Of a stretch of 64,000 bases of DNA, positions 1 to 8,962 are shown piece by piece. A program made the translations under genes and the position numbers. The notes below the pieces were generated by a model. It ran no database searches, was not told where the DNA came from, and saw nothing but the letters and a program-made list of their open reading frames with translations. Position 1 is the first letter of the stretch. The number at the start of each line of letters is the position of its first letter. Location of the stretch: contig UCMS01000015.1 in assembly GCA_900473805.1 (NCBI GenBank), positions 1-64,000 on the forward strand, written 5' to 3'. The stretch is from Hyphomicrobiales bacterium (GTDB lineage: Bacteria; Pseudomonadota; Alphaproteobacteria; Rhizobiales; Rhizobiaceae).

Positions 1-428
1 GGAGAAAGATCGAATCCAAAAGCCTGCTCGATATCGCCACCCTTGTCCCGGTGAGCGTAGCGCTTGCCGTTCGGACTATCCTTGCGCTGGATGAGCCCGG
101 CTTCGACCAAGGCAGCCAAATGCCGCCGCAAGGTCGTTCCGGTTATGCCGTGCGCTCTGACAGACAGCTGAGCATTGGATGGAAAGACCACCAATCCACT
201 ATCGCAGTTGAGCTCGCTCTCTGGATAAAACGTCAGCAATGCGTCCAGCACAGTCAGCGCCCTGTCCTGGAGGCCAAGGCGTTCACGGGCCTCACAAGCG
301 TCGCGAAACACTCTCCATTTTTCGACCGGGCGGCTTGGTTTCGTCTCGGACGTCTGGAGCTGCCTCTTTACAAGAGCAAGCACAGCCGGCCGCCGCCCAA
401 AGGGCGTCGTCACATTTCCAGTCTGCAT
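1..428 (-). CDS. repC: RepC replication initiator, 5' part only
   Basis: The minus strand reads open from an ATG at 428 to the window edge, about 142 residues beginning MQTGNVTTPFGRRP. This matches the N-terminal winged-helix part of RepC, the initiator of alphaproteobacterial repABC plasmids, which binds the origin inside its own gene. Seen here are the motif LRRHLAALVEAGLIQRKDSPNGK and the downstream HRDKGGDIEQAFGFDL; both are typical of RepC. It follows repB in the same direction after 151 bases that hold the countertranscript RNA. The C-terminus and the origin lie outside the window. Confidence 0.9.
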   Translation of the reverse strand, partial: MQTGNVTTPFGRRPAVLALVKRQLQTSETKPSRPVEKWRVFRDACEARERLGLQDRALTVLDALLTFYPESELNCDSGLVVFPSNAQLSVRAHGITGTTLRRHLAALVEAGLIQRKDSPNGKRYAHRDKGGDIEQAFGFDLS

Positions 429-486
429 ATTCCTTCGCCTTTCTTCAGGCAAAAGAAATCCGCTCACCAAACGATGCCAAAGACTC

Positions 487-515
487 TTGACTGCGATTCA
501 TGAAAATGCGATTCT
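487..515 (+). promoter_or_regulatory. Promoter of the repABC countertranscript RNA
   Basis: TTGACT at 487-492 and GATTCT at 510-515 are separated by 17 bases, a good sigma-70-type spacing. It points against repC and sits just before the small RNA terminator, as expected for the incompatibility RNA promoter. Confidence 0.6.
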
Positions 516-521
516 CAGGCT

Positions 522-575
522 GCTTAGACCAATGAGAGAGGCTTCCATGACGGCAACGTTTGGGGGCCTTTTTCT
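522..575 (+). ncRNA. Antisense ctRNA of repABC (RepE/inc-alpha type)
   Basis: A short transcript of about 55 bases is predicted on the strand opposite repB-repC, between a promoter (487-515) and a terminator (539-578). repABC plasmids encode a small antisense RNA here that represses repC and sets copy number and incompatibility. Ends are inferred from promoter spacing and the terminator, not observed. Confidence 0.65.
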
Positions 576-578
576 TTT
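539..578 (+). terminator. Rho-independent terminator of the ctRNA
   Basis: AGGCTTCC (539-546) pairs with GGGGGCCT (562-569) through 8 pairs, two of them G-T, and is followed by TTTTCTTTT. In ctRNAs this 3' hairpin is also the element that contacts the repC leader. Confidence 0.65.
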
Positions 579-579
579 G

Positions 580-1602
580 CTATCTCCCTTCAGTCTCTTT
601 GCTCGGAGATTGAGTTTGGTTTTTGAAACTCGAATAGAGTACCGGAAGCTGCTGCATCACGAATGATGCGAAATCCTCATCACGAGTTCGATCAAGCTGA
701 ATTTTGCAAGATTTGCCAGAAACGGCCAGTCGTGCGATCTCAGTGCCATCGGAGAGTTTCGCGACCAATGTGCGATTTGTCGGCGCCGAGCTGGCCTCAT
801 TCTTCGCCTTCGCGGCACGAAGGACGACCGCAAATCGCTCATCGCTGTCCTTATGCCGAAAAGTGGCGTGCTCGATGGCTTTCCGGATTTTTGTTTCCGC
901 ACCTGTTTCCTTCAACAGTTCGGCCAGCTCCTGCCATCTTGGACGACCAATCTTTGGAGCTCGACCGATCGCCGTGACTATCCACTGCGGAACGGCCCGG
1001 GCCACCGTTACAAGCTTCGAGGCTTCTTGGCGGTCAACAGAGAGTGCTGTCTGAATTAGAGTCCGTTGGAAACCTCCGTCTTCAAGCCTTAAAGCAAACG
1101 TTGCACGTTCAATGAATGTCAGATCTTCACGGGCTGAATTCTCGACGCCTTGTGCAACAATGAGCCGATCATCGTCCAGCTCCCGGACGTAGGCTTTAAC
1201 TTTGAGACCAAGATCCGAGGCCGCTTTTGCTCGCCGATGGCCATAGGCAATTTGATAACGACCGGGAGAGGTTGGATGAACTCGGACAAGGATCGGGATT
1301 TCCTGACCATGCTCCTGAAAAGACGTTTTCAGCGCCTCGACGGCCGCCAGATCCTGGTCAGCGAATCTGTCAGCAAAAGGGGAGGGGTCGAGCAATTCGG
1401 TATCAAGCTCGACAGGAACCGCGCCGCTTGAAACCTGACGCTTCAGCTCTTCGTAGTCCCTTTCGACCTCGGAGAATGTATCCTTCAATGAGCGAACTGC
1501 TCCGGATGCGACCCGCTCAACAGGAGGCCTGAGACCCTCTGCGGAAGCGGAGCCAGATTCCGCTGCGAAAAGAGATCGGATCGATTGTGTGCGTTTACTC
1601 AT
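580..1602 (-). CDS. repB: RepB, ParB-like partition protein
   Basis: 340 residues. The ParB/Spo0J-type N-terminal domain is visible around residues 70-160 (HGQEIPILVRVHP, YQIAYGHRRAKAA, NSAREDLTFIERA), followed by the helix-turn-helix region ending about residue 215. RepB binds parS and works with RepA to segregate the plasmid. It lies 92 bases downstream of repA on the same strand, with a candidate parS in between. The ATG is preceded by GAGAGGATAAG, a good ribosome binding site. Length and order are normal for repABC. Confidence 0.93.
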   Translation of the reverse strand: MSKRTQSIRSLFAAESGSASAEGLRPPVERVASGAVRSLKDTFSEVERDYEELKRQVSSGAVPVELDTELLDPSPFADRFADQDLAAVEALKTSFQEHGQEIPILVRVHPTSPGRYQIAYGHRRAKAASDLGLKVKAYVRELDDDRLIVAQGVENSAREDLTFIERATFALRLEDGGFQRTLIQTALSVDRQEASKLVTVARAVPQWIVTAIGRAPKIGRPRWQELAELLKETGAETKIRKAIEHATFRHKDSDERFAVVLRAAKAKNEASSAPTNRTLVAKLSDGTEIARLAVSGKSCKIQLDRTRDEDFASFVMQQLPVLYSSFKNQTQSPSKETEGR

Positions 1603-1641
1603 CTTATCCTCTCGGGGCCATCAATCCAGAAGCCGTCTTCT

Positions 1642-1657
1642 GTAGTCAGCTGACAAC
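1642..1657. promoter_or_regulatory. Candidate parS centromere site
   Basis: GTAGTCAGCTGACAAC has a perfect 10-base palindromic core and fits the repABC parS pattern GTTNNNNGCNNNNAAC with one mismatch (third base A instead of T). It lies between repA and repB, a common parS position in this plasmid family. Confidence 0.5.
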
Positions 1658-1694
1658 AGCTTAAGTCGTTGAAAAATAATGAGTCGAACTAGAT

Positions 1695-2903
1695 TCACCG
1701 CTGCCATACCTGGTTCAGGAGCCCAACGACTTCTTCGTTTACTGCGTTGATTGACTCCATGGCTCGATCATATGTGGACCGGCCAACTGCACCTCTAGTC
1801 AGCTCGTAGAGCGACTGTTTTGTAAGCCCAGCATTGGCAATGGCAGTCGACTTCCATGCGGTCGCAGACATCACGTCGGCACCAAATACGTCTCGCATCA
1901 AACCAACAATTTCTTGCTCTGGAACGTCGCGAGGATCATGCCGCGTGACCAGGAAGCGAAGGAAGTCGTAATCTAGGCGACCACCGGCTTCCTCGATCAC
2001 GGAGACCAGGTCGGAGGTCATCAACAAGAACTGACTCATGGAGGCGACATCAACCATCTGGGGATGCACGGTGACGATCATGCCAGTGGCGGCATTCAAG
2101 GCGCCCATGGTAAGGAAACCCAATTGCGGTGGGCAATCGACGACGACAACGTCAAAGTCGTCCTCCACCTGAGCGATAGCCCCTGCCACGCGACGGAAGA
2201 AGAGATCCTCCGCTTTCCCCCTATTCTGTAGCATGAATCTTGGAGTCTGATGCTCGAACTCCATCAGTTCCAGGTTGCCGGGCACAATGCTAATCCCTGT
2301 GAAATAGGTCGGACGGACCACGTCCTTCATCAGTACTCGTTCTTCATCGTACCGGATGGCACCGTACAAGGTGGTGTTCTCGGCGACGTCAAACTCTGGC
2401 TGATAACCAAACATCGCTGAGAGGGATGCCTGCGGATCCAAGTCGATCGCGAGAACCCGGTAACCCTGAAGAGCGAGCCCCTGTGCGAGGTAGACAGAAG
2501 TAGTCGTTTTGGCTGACCCACCCTTGAAGTTTGCGACCGTGATCACCTGCAACTTTTCACCGCTGCGCCGCTGCGGGAAGAATCTTACAGCTTCCTTGGG
2601 CCGGGCAGTGGCGAGATAGCGCCTGAGTTCATTGATCTGTTCAAGAGAGTAAGATCGGCGCCCGCCGTTACCCAAATCCGGTGTTGGCCCCAACCCGTCA
2701 ATTGACAGCTGTCGAAGATAGCCGTCAGACACGCCAACAATCTCTGCAACTTCCCCGGAGGTAAATGATCGCAGGGACTTCTGTGCCGTTGGTGGGAATG
2801 CGCGCTCTCCTACGGCTCGGAGCCTCGCTGAAAGCGCTTCAGCGCGCTGAGTAATGTTGGCTGAAGTTGATGGTTTTCCGATGTTGCGACCGATCACGTT
2901 CAC
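1695..2903 (-). CDS. repA: RepA, ParA-like partition ATPase
   Basis: 402 residues. An N-terminal DNA-binding part (residues about 45-100, with SGEVAEIVGVSDGYLRQL) precedes the ParA ATPase domain with deviant Walker motif KGGSAKTTT at 127-135, and DFDVVVVDCPPQLGFLT further on. RepA segregates the plasmid with RepB and represses repABC transcription. First gene of the minus-strand repABC operon, divergent from traI across a 372-base control region. Confidence 0.94.
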   Translation of the reverse strand: MNVIGRNIGKPSTSANITQRAEALSARLRAVGERAFPPTAQKSLRSFTSGEVAEIVGVSDGYLRQLSIDGLGPTPDLGNGGRRSYSLEQINELRRYLATARPKEAVRFFPQRRSGEKLQVITVANFKGGSAKTTTSVYLAQGLALQGYRVLAIDLDPQASLSAMFGYQPEFDVAENTTLYGAIRYDEERVLMKDVVRPTYFTGISIVPGNLELMEFEHQTPRFMLQNRGKAEDLFFRRVAGAIAQVEDDFDVVVVDCPPQLGFLTMGALNAATGMIVTVHPQMVDVASMSQFLLMTSDLVSVIEEAGGRLDYDFLRFLVTRHDPRDVPEQEIVGLMRDVFGADVMSATAWKSTAIANAGLTKQSLYELTRGAVGRSTYDRAMESINAVNEEVVGLLNQVWQR

Positions 2904-2919
2904 TTTTGCCTCTATCCTC

Positions 2920-2956
2920 AGACGGTTTTTTAGCGTCAGACGCGCTATTTCCGTCT
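2920..2956. promoter_or_regulatory. Nested inverted repeat before repA
   Basis: Outer arms AGACGG (2920-2925) and CCGTCT (2951-2956) enclose inner arms TAGCG (2931-2935) and CGCTA (2943-2947). It begins 17 bases before the repA start codon. RepA proteins autorepress from an operator near this position, so it is a candidate RepA operator; the assignment is inference. Confidence 0.4.
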
Positions 2957-3115
2957 CAAGGATAAGTCACGATTCCCGTTGGTCTGCAAGAGAAATAGGG
3001 TTAACAAAACCTTAACAGCTCAGGAGGGAGCTCTCACGCAGATCGTTCGGCTCAGCCATTCCGCTTTGCGACCAATAGCTTAGCGGATTCTGCGACTTCG
3101 CGGTCAGAGCGTCTT

Positions 3116-3133
3116 ACTAACACTTTTGTTAGT
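3116..3133. promoter_or_regulatory. tra-box-like dyad, copy 1
   Basis: ACTAACACTTTTGTTAGT: perfect 7-base arms around 4 central bases, 18 bp in total. It recurs with 14 of 18 matches at 3196-3213 and 22474-22491, exactly the promoter regions a TraR protein should control. The sequence differs from the Agrobacterium tra box. Confidence 0.6.
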
Positions 3134-3195
3134 CACTGAGGCATCCCGCCGAACTCGAAACGATAGGCTCGCAGCCGACTGAGCTAGAATCAGCA

Positions 3196-3213
3196 GCTGA
3201 CACTTTTGGCAGT
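3196..3213. promoter_or_regulatory. tra-box-like dyad, copy 2 (traI promoter)
   Basis: GCTGACACTTTTGGCAGT matches copy 1 at 14 of 18 positions. The two centres are exactly 80 bp apart. It ends 62 bases before the traI start, a suitable place for an activator overlapping the -35 region. Confidence 0.55.
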
Positions 3214-3275
3214 AGATCAAAGCCGGATGGCCCGGCAAAGCTCCTCGCACCGTCAGAGCAGGGGAGATTTGCCCG

Positions 3276-3902
3276 ATGCGCATCGTTGGGATCAGTAATC
3301 CAGAGACCGAAGCAGAACACCGCCTCATTCACGACATGCACCGTCTTCGCGCCCGCATCTTCCGCGGCAGACTGGCCTGGAACGTCCGTTGCACATCCGG
3401 CCTCGAGATAGACAGCTTCGATGAGCTAAAGCCGACGTACATCCTATGCATTGACCGTTCCGATGCTGTGATTGGCTGTGCGCGGCTTCTGCCCGCCACG
3501 AGCGGCACGATGTTGGAGAGGGTATTTCCGCAGCTTCTAGAATCGGCTCATCTGCGAGTTCATGCCCGCATGATCGAAAGTTCTAGATTTTGCGTGGATA
3601 CCGAAGCCGCTGGAAGGCAACAGCAGTCGGGCCTTCACACTGCGACGCTCGCGATGTTCGCCGGTATCGTCGAGTGGAGCATACTTAATGGTTACTCCGA
3701 GATCCTCACCGCAACGGACGTCCGGTTGGAGCGTATCCTTCGTCGCGCCGGCTGGCCGCTCAAGCGCCTAGGCTCACCCATTCAAATCAATGAGACACGA
3801 AGTATCGCCGGAAGGCTTCCAGCAGATTGGGTGAGCTTCGATCGCCTTCGCCCCGGCACCTATTCATCAAACTTCTCAACCCTCAAAAAGGAAGCGGCCT
3901 GA
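3276..3902 (+). CDS. traI: TraI acyl-homoserine-lactone synthase (LuxI family)
   Basis: 208 residues. It makes the N-acyl-homoserine lactone signal from S-adenosylmethionine and acyl-ACP. The residues conserved throughout LuxI proteins are all present at their usual numbers: R25, F29, W35, D46, D49, R70, F84, E101 and R104. First gene of the traI-trb operon; trbB begins 2 bases after its stop. Two tra-box-like dyads lie upstream, implying autoinduction through TraR. The numbering of conserved residues supports this ATG as the start. Confidence 0.93.
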   Translation: MRIVGISNPETEAEHRLIHDMHRLRARIFRGRLAWNVRCTSGLEIDSFDELKPTYILCIDRSDAVIGCARLLPATSGTMLERVFPQLLESAHLRVHARMIESSRFCVDTEAAGRQQQSGLHTATLAMFAGIVEWSILNGYSEILTATDVRLERILRRAGWPLKRLGSPIQINETRSIAGRLPADWVSFDRLRPGTYSSNFSTLKKEAA

Positions 3903-3904
3903 TC

Positions 3905-4876
3905 ATGCTCGGCACACAAAACCGCTCACTTCCCCGCCTCGTCAGCAAACTGCAGAACGCGCTGGGAGACCATCTTTGCATAGCTCTCGAAGACCCTGGT
4001 GTCGTTGAGATCATGCTGAATCCTGACGGTCGGCTGTTCATCGAAAGGCTTGGTCACGGGATCGCCGCAGCAGGACAGATGACACGGTCTGCGGCAGAAA
4101 CCGTCATCGGCAGCGTCGCTCATGTTCTCAACTCCGAGGTCGATGATGATCGCCCGATCGTTTCAGGCGAACTGCCAATCGGCGGGCATCGCTTTGAAGG
4201 ACTACTGCCTCCCGTCGTTTCAGGCCCGTCGTTCACCATCCGCCGTCGTGCGTCGCGCCTCATACCGCTCGACGACTATGTGTCCAGTAAGGTGATGACC
4301 GCGAAGCATGCCGACGTCATTCGAAGCGCAATTGCTTCGAAGCTCAACATCCTGGTTGCCGGCGGCACGGGTTCCGGCAAGACCACGCTGACAAACGCGA
4401 TCATCGCCGAGATCGTTGCAAGTTCCCCCGATGACCGCTTGGTCATTTTGGAAGACACCGCTGAGATTCAATGTGCCGCGCACAACGCAGTCAGCCTGCA
4501 CACCAGCGACGCCGTCGATATGTCGCGTCTCTTGAAAAGCACGATGCGCTTGAGACCAGATCGGATTATCGTCGGCGAGGTTCGCGACGGCGCAGCACTG
4601 ACTATGCTCAAGGCCTGGAACACGGGACACCCCGGCGGGGTCGCAACAATCCATGCAAACAGCGCGCGCTCAGCGCTTCAACGCCTAGAGCAGCTGACGG
4701 CCGAAGCCAGTCACCAGCCGATGCAAGCCGTCATCGGAGACGCCGTCGATCTGATCATCTCGATCGAGCGAACGGCTAAGGGCCGGCGGATCAGCGAAAT
4801 CCTTCACGTCACCCGCTTTGCAGGCGGCCAGTACCAGACGGAACCCTATGCAGAGGAGAGCCGAGATGCAGCATAA
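3905..4876 (+). CDS. trbB: TrbB, mating-pair-formation ATPase (VirB11 family)
   Basis: 323 residues. Cytoplasmic secretion ATPase energising the type IV apparatus. Walker A GGTGSGKT lies near residue 153, followed by [11 protein letters not shown], the arginine-rich [15 protein letters not shown] and the His box [12 protein letters not shown], all typical of VirB11/GspE ATPases. The ATG at 3905 is used because it follows the traI stop; the frame is open further upstream inside traI. Confidence 0.95.
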   Translation: MLGTQNRSLPRLVSKLQNALGDHLCIALEDPGVVEIMLNPDGRLFIERLGHGIAAAGQMTRSAAETVIGSVAHVLNSEVDDDRPIVSGELPIGGHRFEGLLPPVVSGPSFTIRRRASRLIPLDDYVSSKVMTAKHADVIRSAIASKLNILVAGGTGSGKTTLTNAIIAEIVASSPDDRLVILEDTAEIQCAAHNAVSLHTSDAVDMSRLLKSTMRLRPDRIIVGEVRDGAALTMLKAWNTGHPGGVATIHANSARSALQRLEQLTAEASHQPMQAVIGDAVDLIISIERTAKGRRISEILHVTRFAGGQYQTEPYAEESRDAA

Positions 4877-5243
4877 CAGATCCTTCCTGACACTCAGCGT
4901 TTTAGCTATCGCTGCCATCGCCGCTGCGCCGCCCGCTTTCGCTAGTTCCGGTGGAAGTCTTCCGTGGGAAGGACCGCTCGAACAGATCCAGGAATCCATC
5001 ACCGGCCCGGTCGCCGGCTACATCGCATTGGCCGCCGTGGCGATTGCCGGCGGCATGCTGATCTTCGGTGGTGAGCTCAACGATTTCGCTCGCAGGCTGG
5101 TGTACGTCGTCCTGGTCGCCGGAATCTTGCTTGGTGCCACGACGATCGTCGGCCTCTTCGGCGCCACCGGTGCGTCAATCGGCCTACCGAAAGAGCAGGT
5201 CACGCAGGTCGTTTTGGACAGAGCGGGGGAGGGGGCTACGTGA
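4866..5243 (+). CDS. trbC: TrbC, pilin precursor
   Basis: 125 residues, the VirB2-like major pilus subunit. A long signal peptide ends near AFASSGG, then two hydrophobic segments (around residues 50-72 and 82-100) as in TrbC/VirB2 pilins, which in RP4 are processed and cyclised with help of the TraF protease. The start overlaps the last 11 bases of trbB; the stop overlaps the trbD GTG. Confidence 0.92.
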   Translation: MQHNRSFLTLSVLAIAAIAAAPPAFASSGGSLPWEGPLEQIQESITGPVAGYIALAAVAIAGGMLIFGGELNDFARRLVYVVLVAGILLGATTIVGLFGATGASIGLPKEQVTQVVLDRAGEGAT

Positions 5244-5524
5244 GCCTCCGCCGCAATCGCATTCATCGCGCACTGTCTCGACCAAACCTCCTGATGGGTG
5301 CCGACCGTGAGCTGGTGCTGATCACCGGGCTTGCGGCCGTGATCCTAATCTTCGTGGTGCTGACGGTCTATTCGGCGCTCTTTGGCGTGGCCGTCTGGAT
5401 CGTCATCGTCGGACTACTTCGAATAATGGCTAAGTCTGACCCGCTGATGCGGCAGGTCTATGCCCGTCACATTTCCTACAAATCCCACTACCGGCCGACG
5501 GCCGCGCCGTGGCGCAAGTACTAG
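5240..5524 (+). CDS. trbD: TrbD, inner-membrane transfer protein (VirB3-like)
   Basis: 94 residues with a basic N-terminus ([23 protein letters not shown]) and a hydrophobic pair of segments around residues 26-62, like VirB3/TrbD. Starts at GTG overlapping the trbC stop (GTGA). It lies directly before trbE, its usual partner at the inner membrane. Confidence 0.92.
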   Translation: MSLRRNRIHRALSRPNLLMGADRELVLITGLAAVILIFVVLTVYSALFGVAVWIVIVGLLRIMAKSDPLMRQVYARHISYKSHYRPTAAPWRKY

Positions 5525-5533
5525 AGCTGTCCA

Positions 5534-7990
5534 ATGGCTGCCCTCAAACATTTCCGCGCAACAGGTCCCTCGTTCGCTGATCTGGTTCCCTATGCCGGCC
5601 TAGTCGACAACGGCGTCCTGCTTCTGAAGGACGGCAGCCTGATGGCTGGCTGGTATTTCGCGGGTCCGGACTCCGAAAGCGCCACCGACCTCGAACGCAA
5701 CGAGCTTTCTCGGCAGATCAATGCGATCCTGTCGCGTCTCGGGACCGGGTGGATGATCCAGGTCGAGGCCATCCGAGTGCCAACGGTCGACTACCCCACG
5801 CCTGACCAGTGCCATTTTCCCGATCCTGTCACTCGCGCGATCGATTTGGAGCGGAGAGCCCACTTCAGGCGTGAGCAGGGGCATTTCGAGAGCAAGCATG
5901 CGATCATTCTCACCTACCGGCCGCTCGAGTCGAAGAAGACCGCGTTAGCCAAATACATCTACTCGGACGAGGAGAGCCGGAAGAGATCCTATGCAGACAC
6001 AGTGCTATCAGTGTTTCGAAACGCGATCCGGGAAATCGAACAGTATCTGGCCAACACCCTGTCGATCGCCCGCATGCAGACCCGCGAAGTTCGCGAGAGG
6101 GGAGGGGAGCGGGTCGCGCGCTATGACGACCTCCTGCAGTTCGTTCGTTTTTGTATCACGGGGGAGAGCCATCCGGTCCGGCTGCCGGAAGTCCCGATGT
6201 ATCTCGACTGGCTGGCAACGGCTGAGCTGGAGCACGGCCTGACGCCAAAGGTAGAGAACCGGTTCCTCGCGGTTGTCGCCATAGATGGCCTGCCTGCCGA
6301 GAGCTGGCCCGGCATCCTGAACAATCTCGACTTGATGCCGCTTACCTACCGCTGGTCGTCGCGCTTCATCTTCCTTGATGCGGAAGAGGCACGCCAGAAG
6401 CTCGAACGCACGCGGAAGAAATGGCAGCAGAAGGTTCGCCCATTCTTCGATCAGCTTTTCCAGACGCAGAGCAGATCGGCCGATCAGGATGCCATGACCA
6501 TGGTCGCCGAGACCGAAGACGCCATCGCTCAGGCTTCGTCCCAGCTGGTTGCATACGGCTACTATACACCGGTCGTGATCCTGTTCGATGAAGACCGCGA
6601 CGCCCTGCAGGAAAAGGCGGAGGCTATCCGCCGGCTGGTCCAGGCCGAGGGGTTCGGAGCACGTGTCGAGACCTTGAACGCGACAGATGCGTTTCTCGGG
6701 AGCCTGCCGGGGAACTGGTACGCCAATATCCGTGAGCCGCTGATCAACACGAGCAACCTAGCGGATCTCATTCCATTGAACTCGGTATGGTCGGGAAATC
6801 CGGTGGCGCCGTGCCCGTTCTTCCCACCGAACTCGCCGCCGCTGATGCAGGTGGCTTCGGGCTCAACCCCGTTCCGACTGAACCTGCATGTCGACGATGT
6901 CGGCCACACCCTGATCTTCGGACCTACAGGTTCGGGTAAATCGACCCTGCTCGCCTTAATCGCTGCGCAGTTCCGCCGCTATGATTGTGCCCAGATTTTT
7001 GCCTTCGACAAGGGCAACTCGCTCCTGCCCCTGACGCTTGCTGCCGGCGGCGATCACTACGAGATTGGCAACGACCAAAAGGGGGAGGGAAGAGCGCTGG
7101 CATTCTGCCCGCTCTTCGATCTTTCGACAGATGGCGATCGAGCATGGGCGACCGAGTGGATCGAAACGCTTGTCGCCCTGCAGGGCGTTACCATCACGCC
7201 GGACCACCGTAACGCAATCTCTCGCCAGATCGGGCTGATGGGGACAGCACCCGGAAAGTCGCTATCGGACTTCGTCAGCGGCGTGCAGATGCGCGAAATC
7301 AAGGATGCACTCTATCACTATACGGTCGATGGCCCGATGGGTCAGCTTCTAGACGCTGAACAGGATGGCCTGACGCTTCGAGCGTTTCAGTGCTTCGAGA
7401 TCGAGCAGCTCATGAATATGGGCGAGCGTAATCTGGTGCCCGTCCTCACCTATCTCTTCCACCGGATCGAGAAGCGGCTCGACGGCTCACCTAGTCTTAT
7501 TCTCCTCGACGAGGCTTGGCTGATGCTCGGCCATCCCGTGTTTCGCGACAAGATCCGGGAATGGCTGAAGGTTCTCCGCAAAGCCAATTGCGCGGTCGTT
7601 CTGGCGACGCAATCCATCTCCGACGCTGAGCGCTCTGGCATCATCGACGTGCTGAAGGAATCCTGCCCGACCAAGATCTGCTTGCCGAATGGCGCTGCGC
7701 GCGAGCCGGGCACGCGGGAATTCTACGAACGGATTGGCTTCAACGAGCGTCAGATCGAGATCGTTTCGGGTGCCATCCCCAAGCGCGAATACTACGTCGC
7801 CACGCCAGACGGACGGCGGCTCTTCGACATGTCGCTCGGGCCAGTGGCGCTGAGCTTTGTGGGCGTATCGGGAAAGGAAGACCTGAAGCGCATCAGAGCG
7901 CTGAAGGCGGAACACGGCCAGGAATGGCCGACCCATTGGCTTGAATCGAGAGGAGTTCACGATGCCACGTCGCACCTCAACGTCCGGTAA
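5534..7990 (+). CDS. trbE: TrbE, VirB4-family ATPase
   Basis: 818 residues, the large inner-membrane ATPase of the mating apparatus. Walker A GPTGSGKS is at about residue 463 and Walker B SLILLDEAWLMLG at about 654; the CagE/TrbE/VirB N-terminal domain precedes them. Full family length. Its 3' end overlaps trbJ by 29 bases. Confidence 0.96.
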   Translation: MAALKHFRATGPSFADLVPYAGLVDNGVLLLKDGSLMAGWYFAGPDSESATDLERNELSRQINAILSRLGTGWMIQVEAIRVPTVDYPTPDQCHFPDPVTRAIDLERRAHFRREQGHFESKHAIILTYRPLESKKTALAKYIYSDEESRKRSYADTVLSVFRNAIREIEQYLANTLSIARMQTREVRERGGERVARYDDLLQFVRFCITGESHPVRLPEVPMYLDWLATAELEHGLTPKVENRFLAVVAIDGLPAESWPGILNNLDLMPLTYRWSSRFIFLDAEEARQKLERTRKKWQQKVRPFFDQLFQTQSRSADQDAMTMVAETEDAIAQASSQLVAYGYYTPVVILFDEDRDALQEKAEAIRRLVQAEGFGARVETLNATDAFLGSLPGNWYANIREPLINTSNLADLIPLNSVWSGNPVAPCPFFPPNSPPLMQVASGSTPFRLNLHVDDVGHTLIFGPTGSGKSTLLALIAAQFRRYDCAQIFAFDKGNSLLPLTLAAGGDHYEIGNDQKGEGRALAFCPLFDLSTDGDRAWATEWIETLVALQGVTITPDHRNAISRQIGLMGTAPGKSLSDFVSGVQMREIKDALYHYTVDGPMGQLLDAEQDGLTLRAFQCFEIEQLMNMGERNLVPVLTYLFHRIEKRLDGSPSLILLDEAWLMLGHPVFRDKIREWLKVLRKANCAVVLATQSISDAERSGIIDVLKESCPTKICLPNGAAREPGTREFYERIGFNERQIEIVSGAIPKREYYVATPDGRRLFDMSLGPVALSFVGVSGKEDLKRIRALKAEHGQEWPTHWLESRGVHDATSHLNVR

Positions 7991-8765
7991 CTGGATCGTC
8001 GCAACGATGACTGCGGCAATCGCGCTGTCGCCGATTGTTTCCGCCCATGCGGGGTCAGCAACGGGCGCTGCCACCGAATGGACGCAGCTCGCCAACAATG
8101 CGCAGCTCATCGACCTTCTGAAAAGCTCCGGCCTGCAGGTCGACAATCAGTTGACCCAGATCACGCAACTCGCCGAGCAAATCCAGAACCAGCTGAAGAT
8201 CTATGAGAACATGCTGCAGAACACGGCGCAGCTCCCTGATCATATCTGGGGCCAGGTCGAAAGCGATCTCAACCGTCTGCGCAGCATTATTGATCAAGGG
8301 CAGAGCATCTCTTTCTCGATGGGCAATGCCGACGACGTCCTTCAGCAGCGGTTCAATAGCTATGCGGATCTGAAAACCAACCTGCCGAACGCCGAGTCTT
8401 TCTCGAACACCTACCAATCCTGGTCGGACACGAACAGGGACACGATCGGCAGCACTCTGAAAGCAGCCAGTCTGACAGCGGATCAGTTCGATACCGAGGA
8501 GGGCACGATGAGTTCGCTGCGATCGATGTCGGAGTCGGCCGACGGCCAAATGAAGGCCCTCCAGGTCGGACACCAGATTGCCGCCCAGCAGGTTTCCCAA
8601 ATGCAGAAGCTGCGTGGTCTTGTCTCGCAGCAAATGACGATGATGGGCACATGGCTCCAGACCGAGCAGACGGACAAGGACCTCGCACAGGCCCGGCGTG
8701 AGAAATTCTTCAATGCCGACGTTACCACGATCCCGAGTGGCCAGAAGATGGAGCCACGCTGGTGA
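7962..8765 (+). CDS. trbJ: TrbJ, VirB5-like transfer protein
   Basis: 267 residues. A signal peptide ends near SAHAGS; the rest is helical with heptad-like Q/L-rich stretches (QLTQITQLAEQIQNQLKIYE), matching TrbJ/VirB5, a periplasmic or pilus-tip protein. The ATG at 7962 follows GAGAGGAG; an upstream TTG at 7941 has no comparable site. Confidence 0.92.
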   Translation: MPRRTSTSGNWIVATMTAAIALSPIVSAHAGSATGAATEWTQLANNAQLIDLLKSSGLQVDNQLTQITQLAEQIQNQLKIYENMLQNTAQLPDHIWGQVESDLNRLRSIIDQGQSISFSMGNADDVLQQRFNSYADLKTNLPNAESFSNTYQSWSDTNRDTIGSTLKAASLTADQFDTEEGTMSSLRSMSESADGQMKALQVGHQIAAQQVSQMQKLRGLVSQQMTMMGTWLQTEQTDKDLAQARREKFFNADVTTIPSGQKMEPRW

Positions 8766-8962
8766 GCCGCCCGGTCCTCGTCATGGTGCTGGTCATGGTC
8801 GCTGCGGCGGCTTCCGCCACCACTTTTTGTTTCGTCCAGGCAAACGCCCCGGCATCACCCGAGATGAGCGAAGAGCAACGGATCACCCGTGAGAAATTTT
8901 TCGGCACATCCAAGGAGCTGCCCCCGATCGAAAAAGGTCAGGAGATGCGGCCGCGATGGTAA
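8762..8962 (+). CDS. trbK: TrbK, putative entry-exclusion protein
   Basis: 66 residues with one N-terminal hydrophobic segment and a charged tail ending [10 protein letters not shown], much like the end of TrbJ (GQKMEPRW). Position between trbJ and trbL is that of TrbK, which in Ti and RP4 plasmids blocks entry of related plasmids. The usual lipobox is not clear here (ATTFC). Starts at GTG overlapping trbJ and overlaps trbL. Confidence 0.8.
   Translation: MSRPVLVMVLVMVAAAASATTFCFVQANAPASPEMSEEQRITREKFFGTSKELPPIEKGQEMRPRW

Larger units (their letters stand above)
2904..3275. other. repA-traI divergent control region
   Basis: 372 bases without a gene. It holds a nested dyad next to repA (2920-2956) and two related 18-bp dyads nearer traI (3116-3133 and 3196-3213). 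In Ti-type plasmids this interval carries TraR operators that act on both the traI-trb and rep operons, so the layout suggests joint control of transfer and copy number. Confidence 0.6.

Noticed and set aside
51..503. 150-codon open frame on the plus strand at the left edge
   Set aside because: Antisense to repC, which is the real gene although cut by the window edge.
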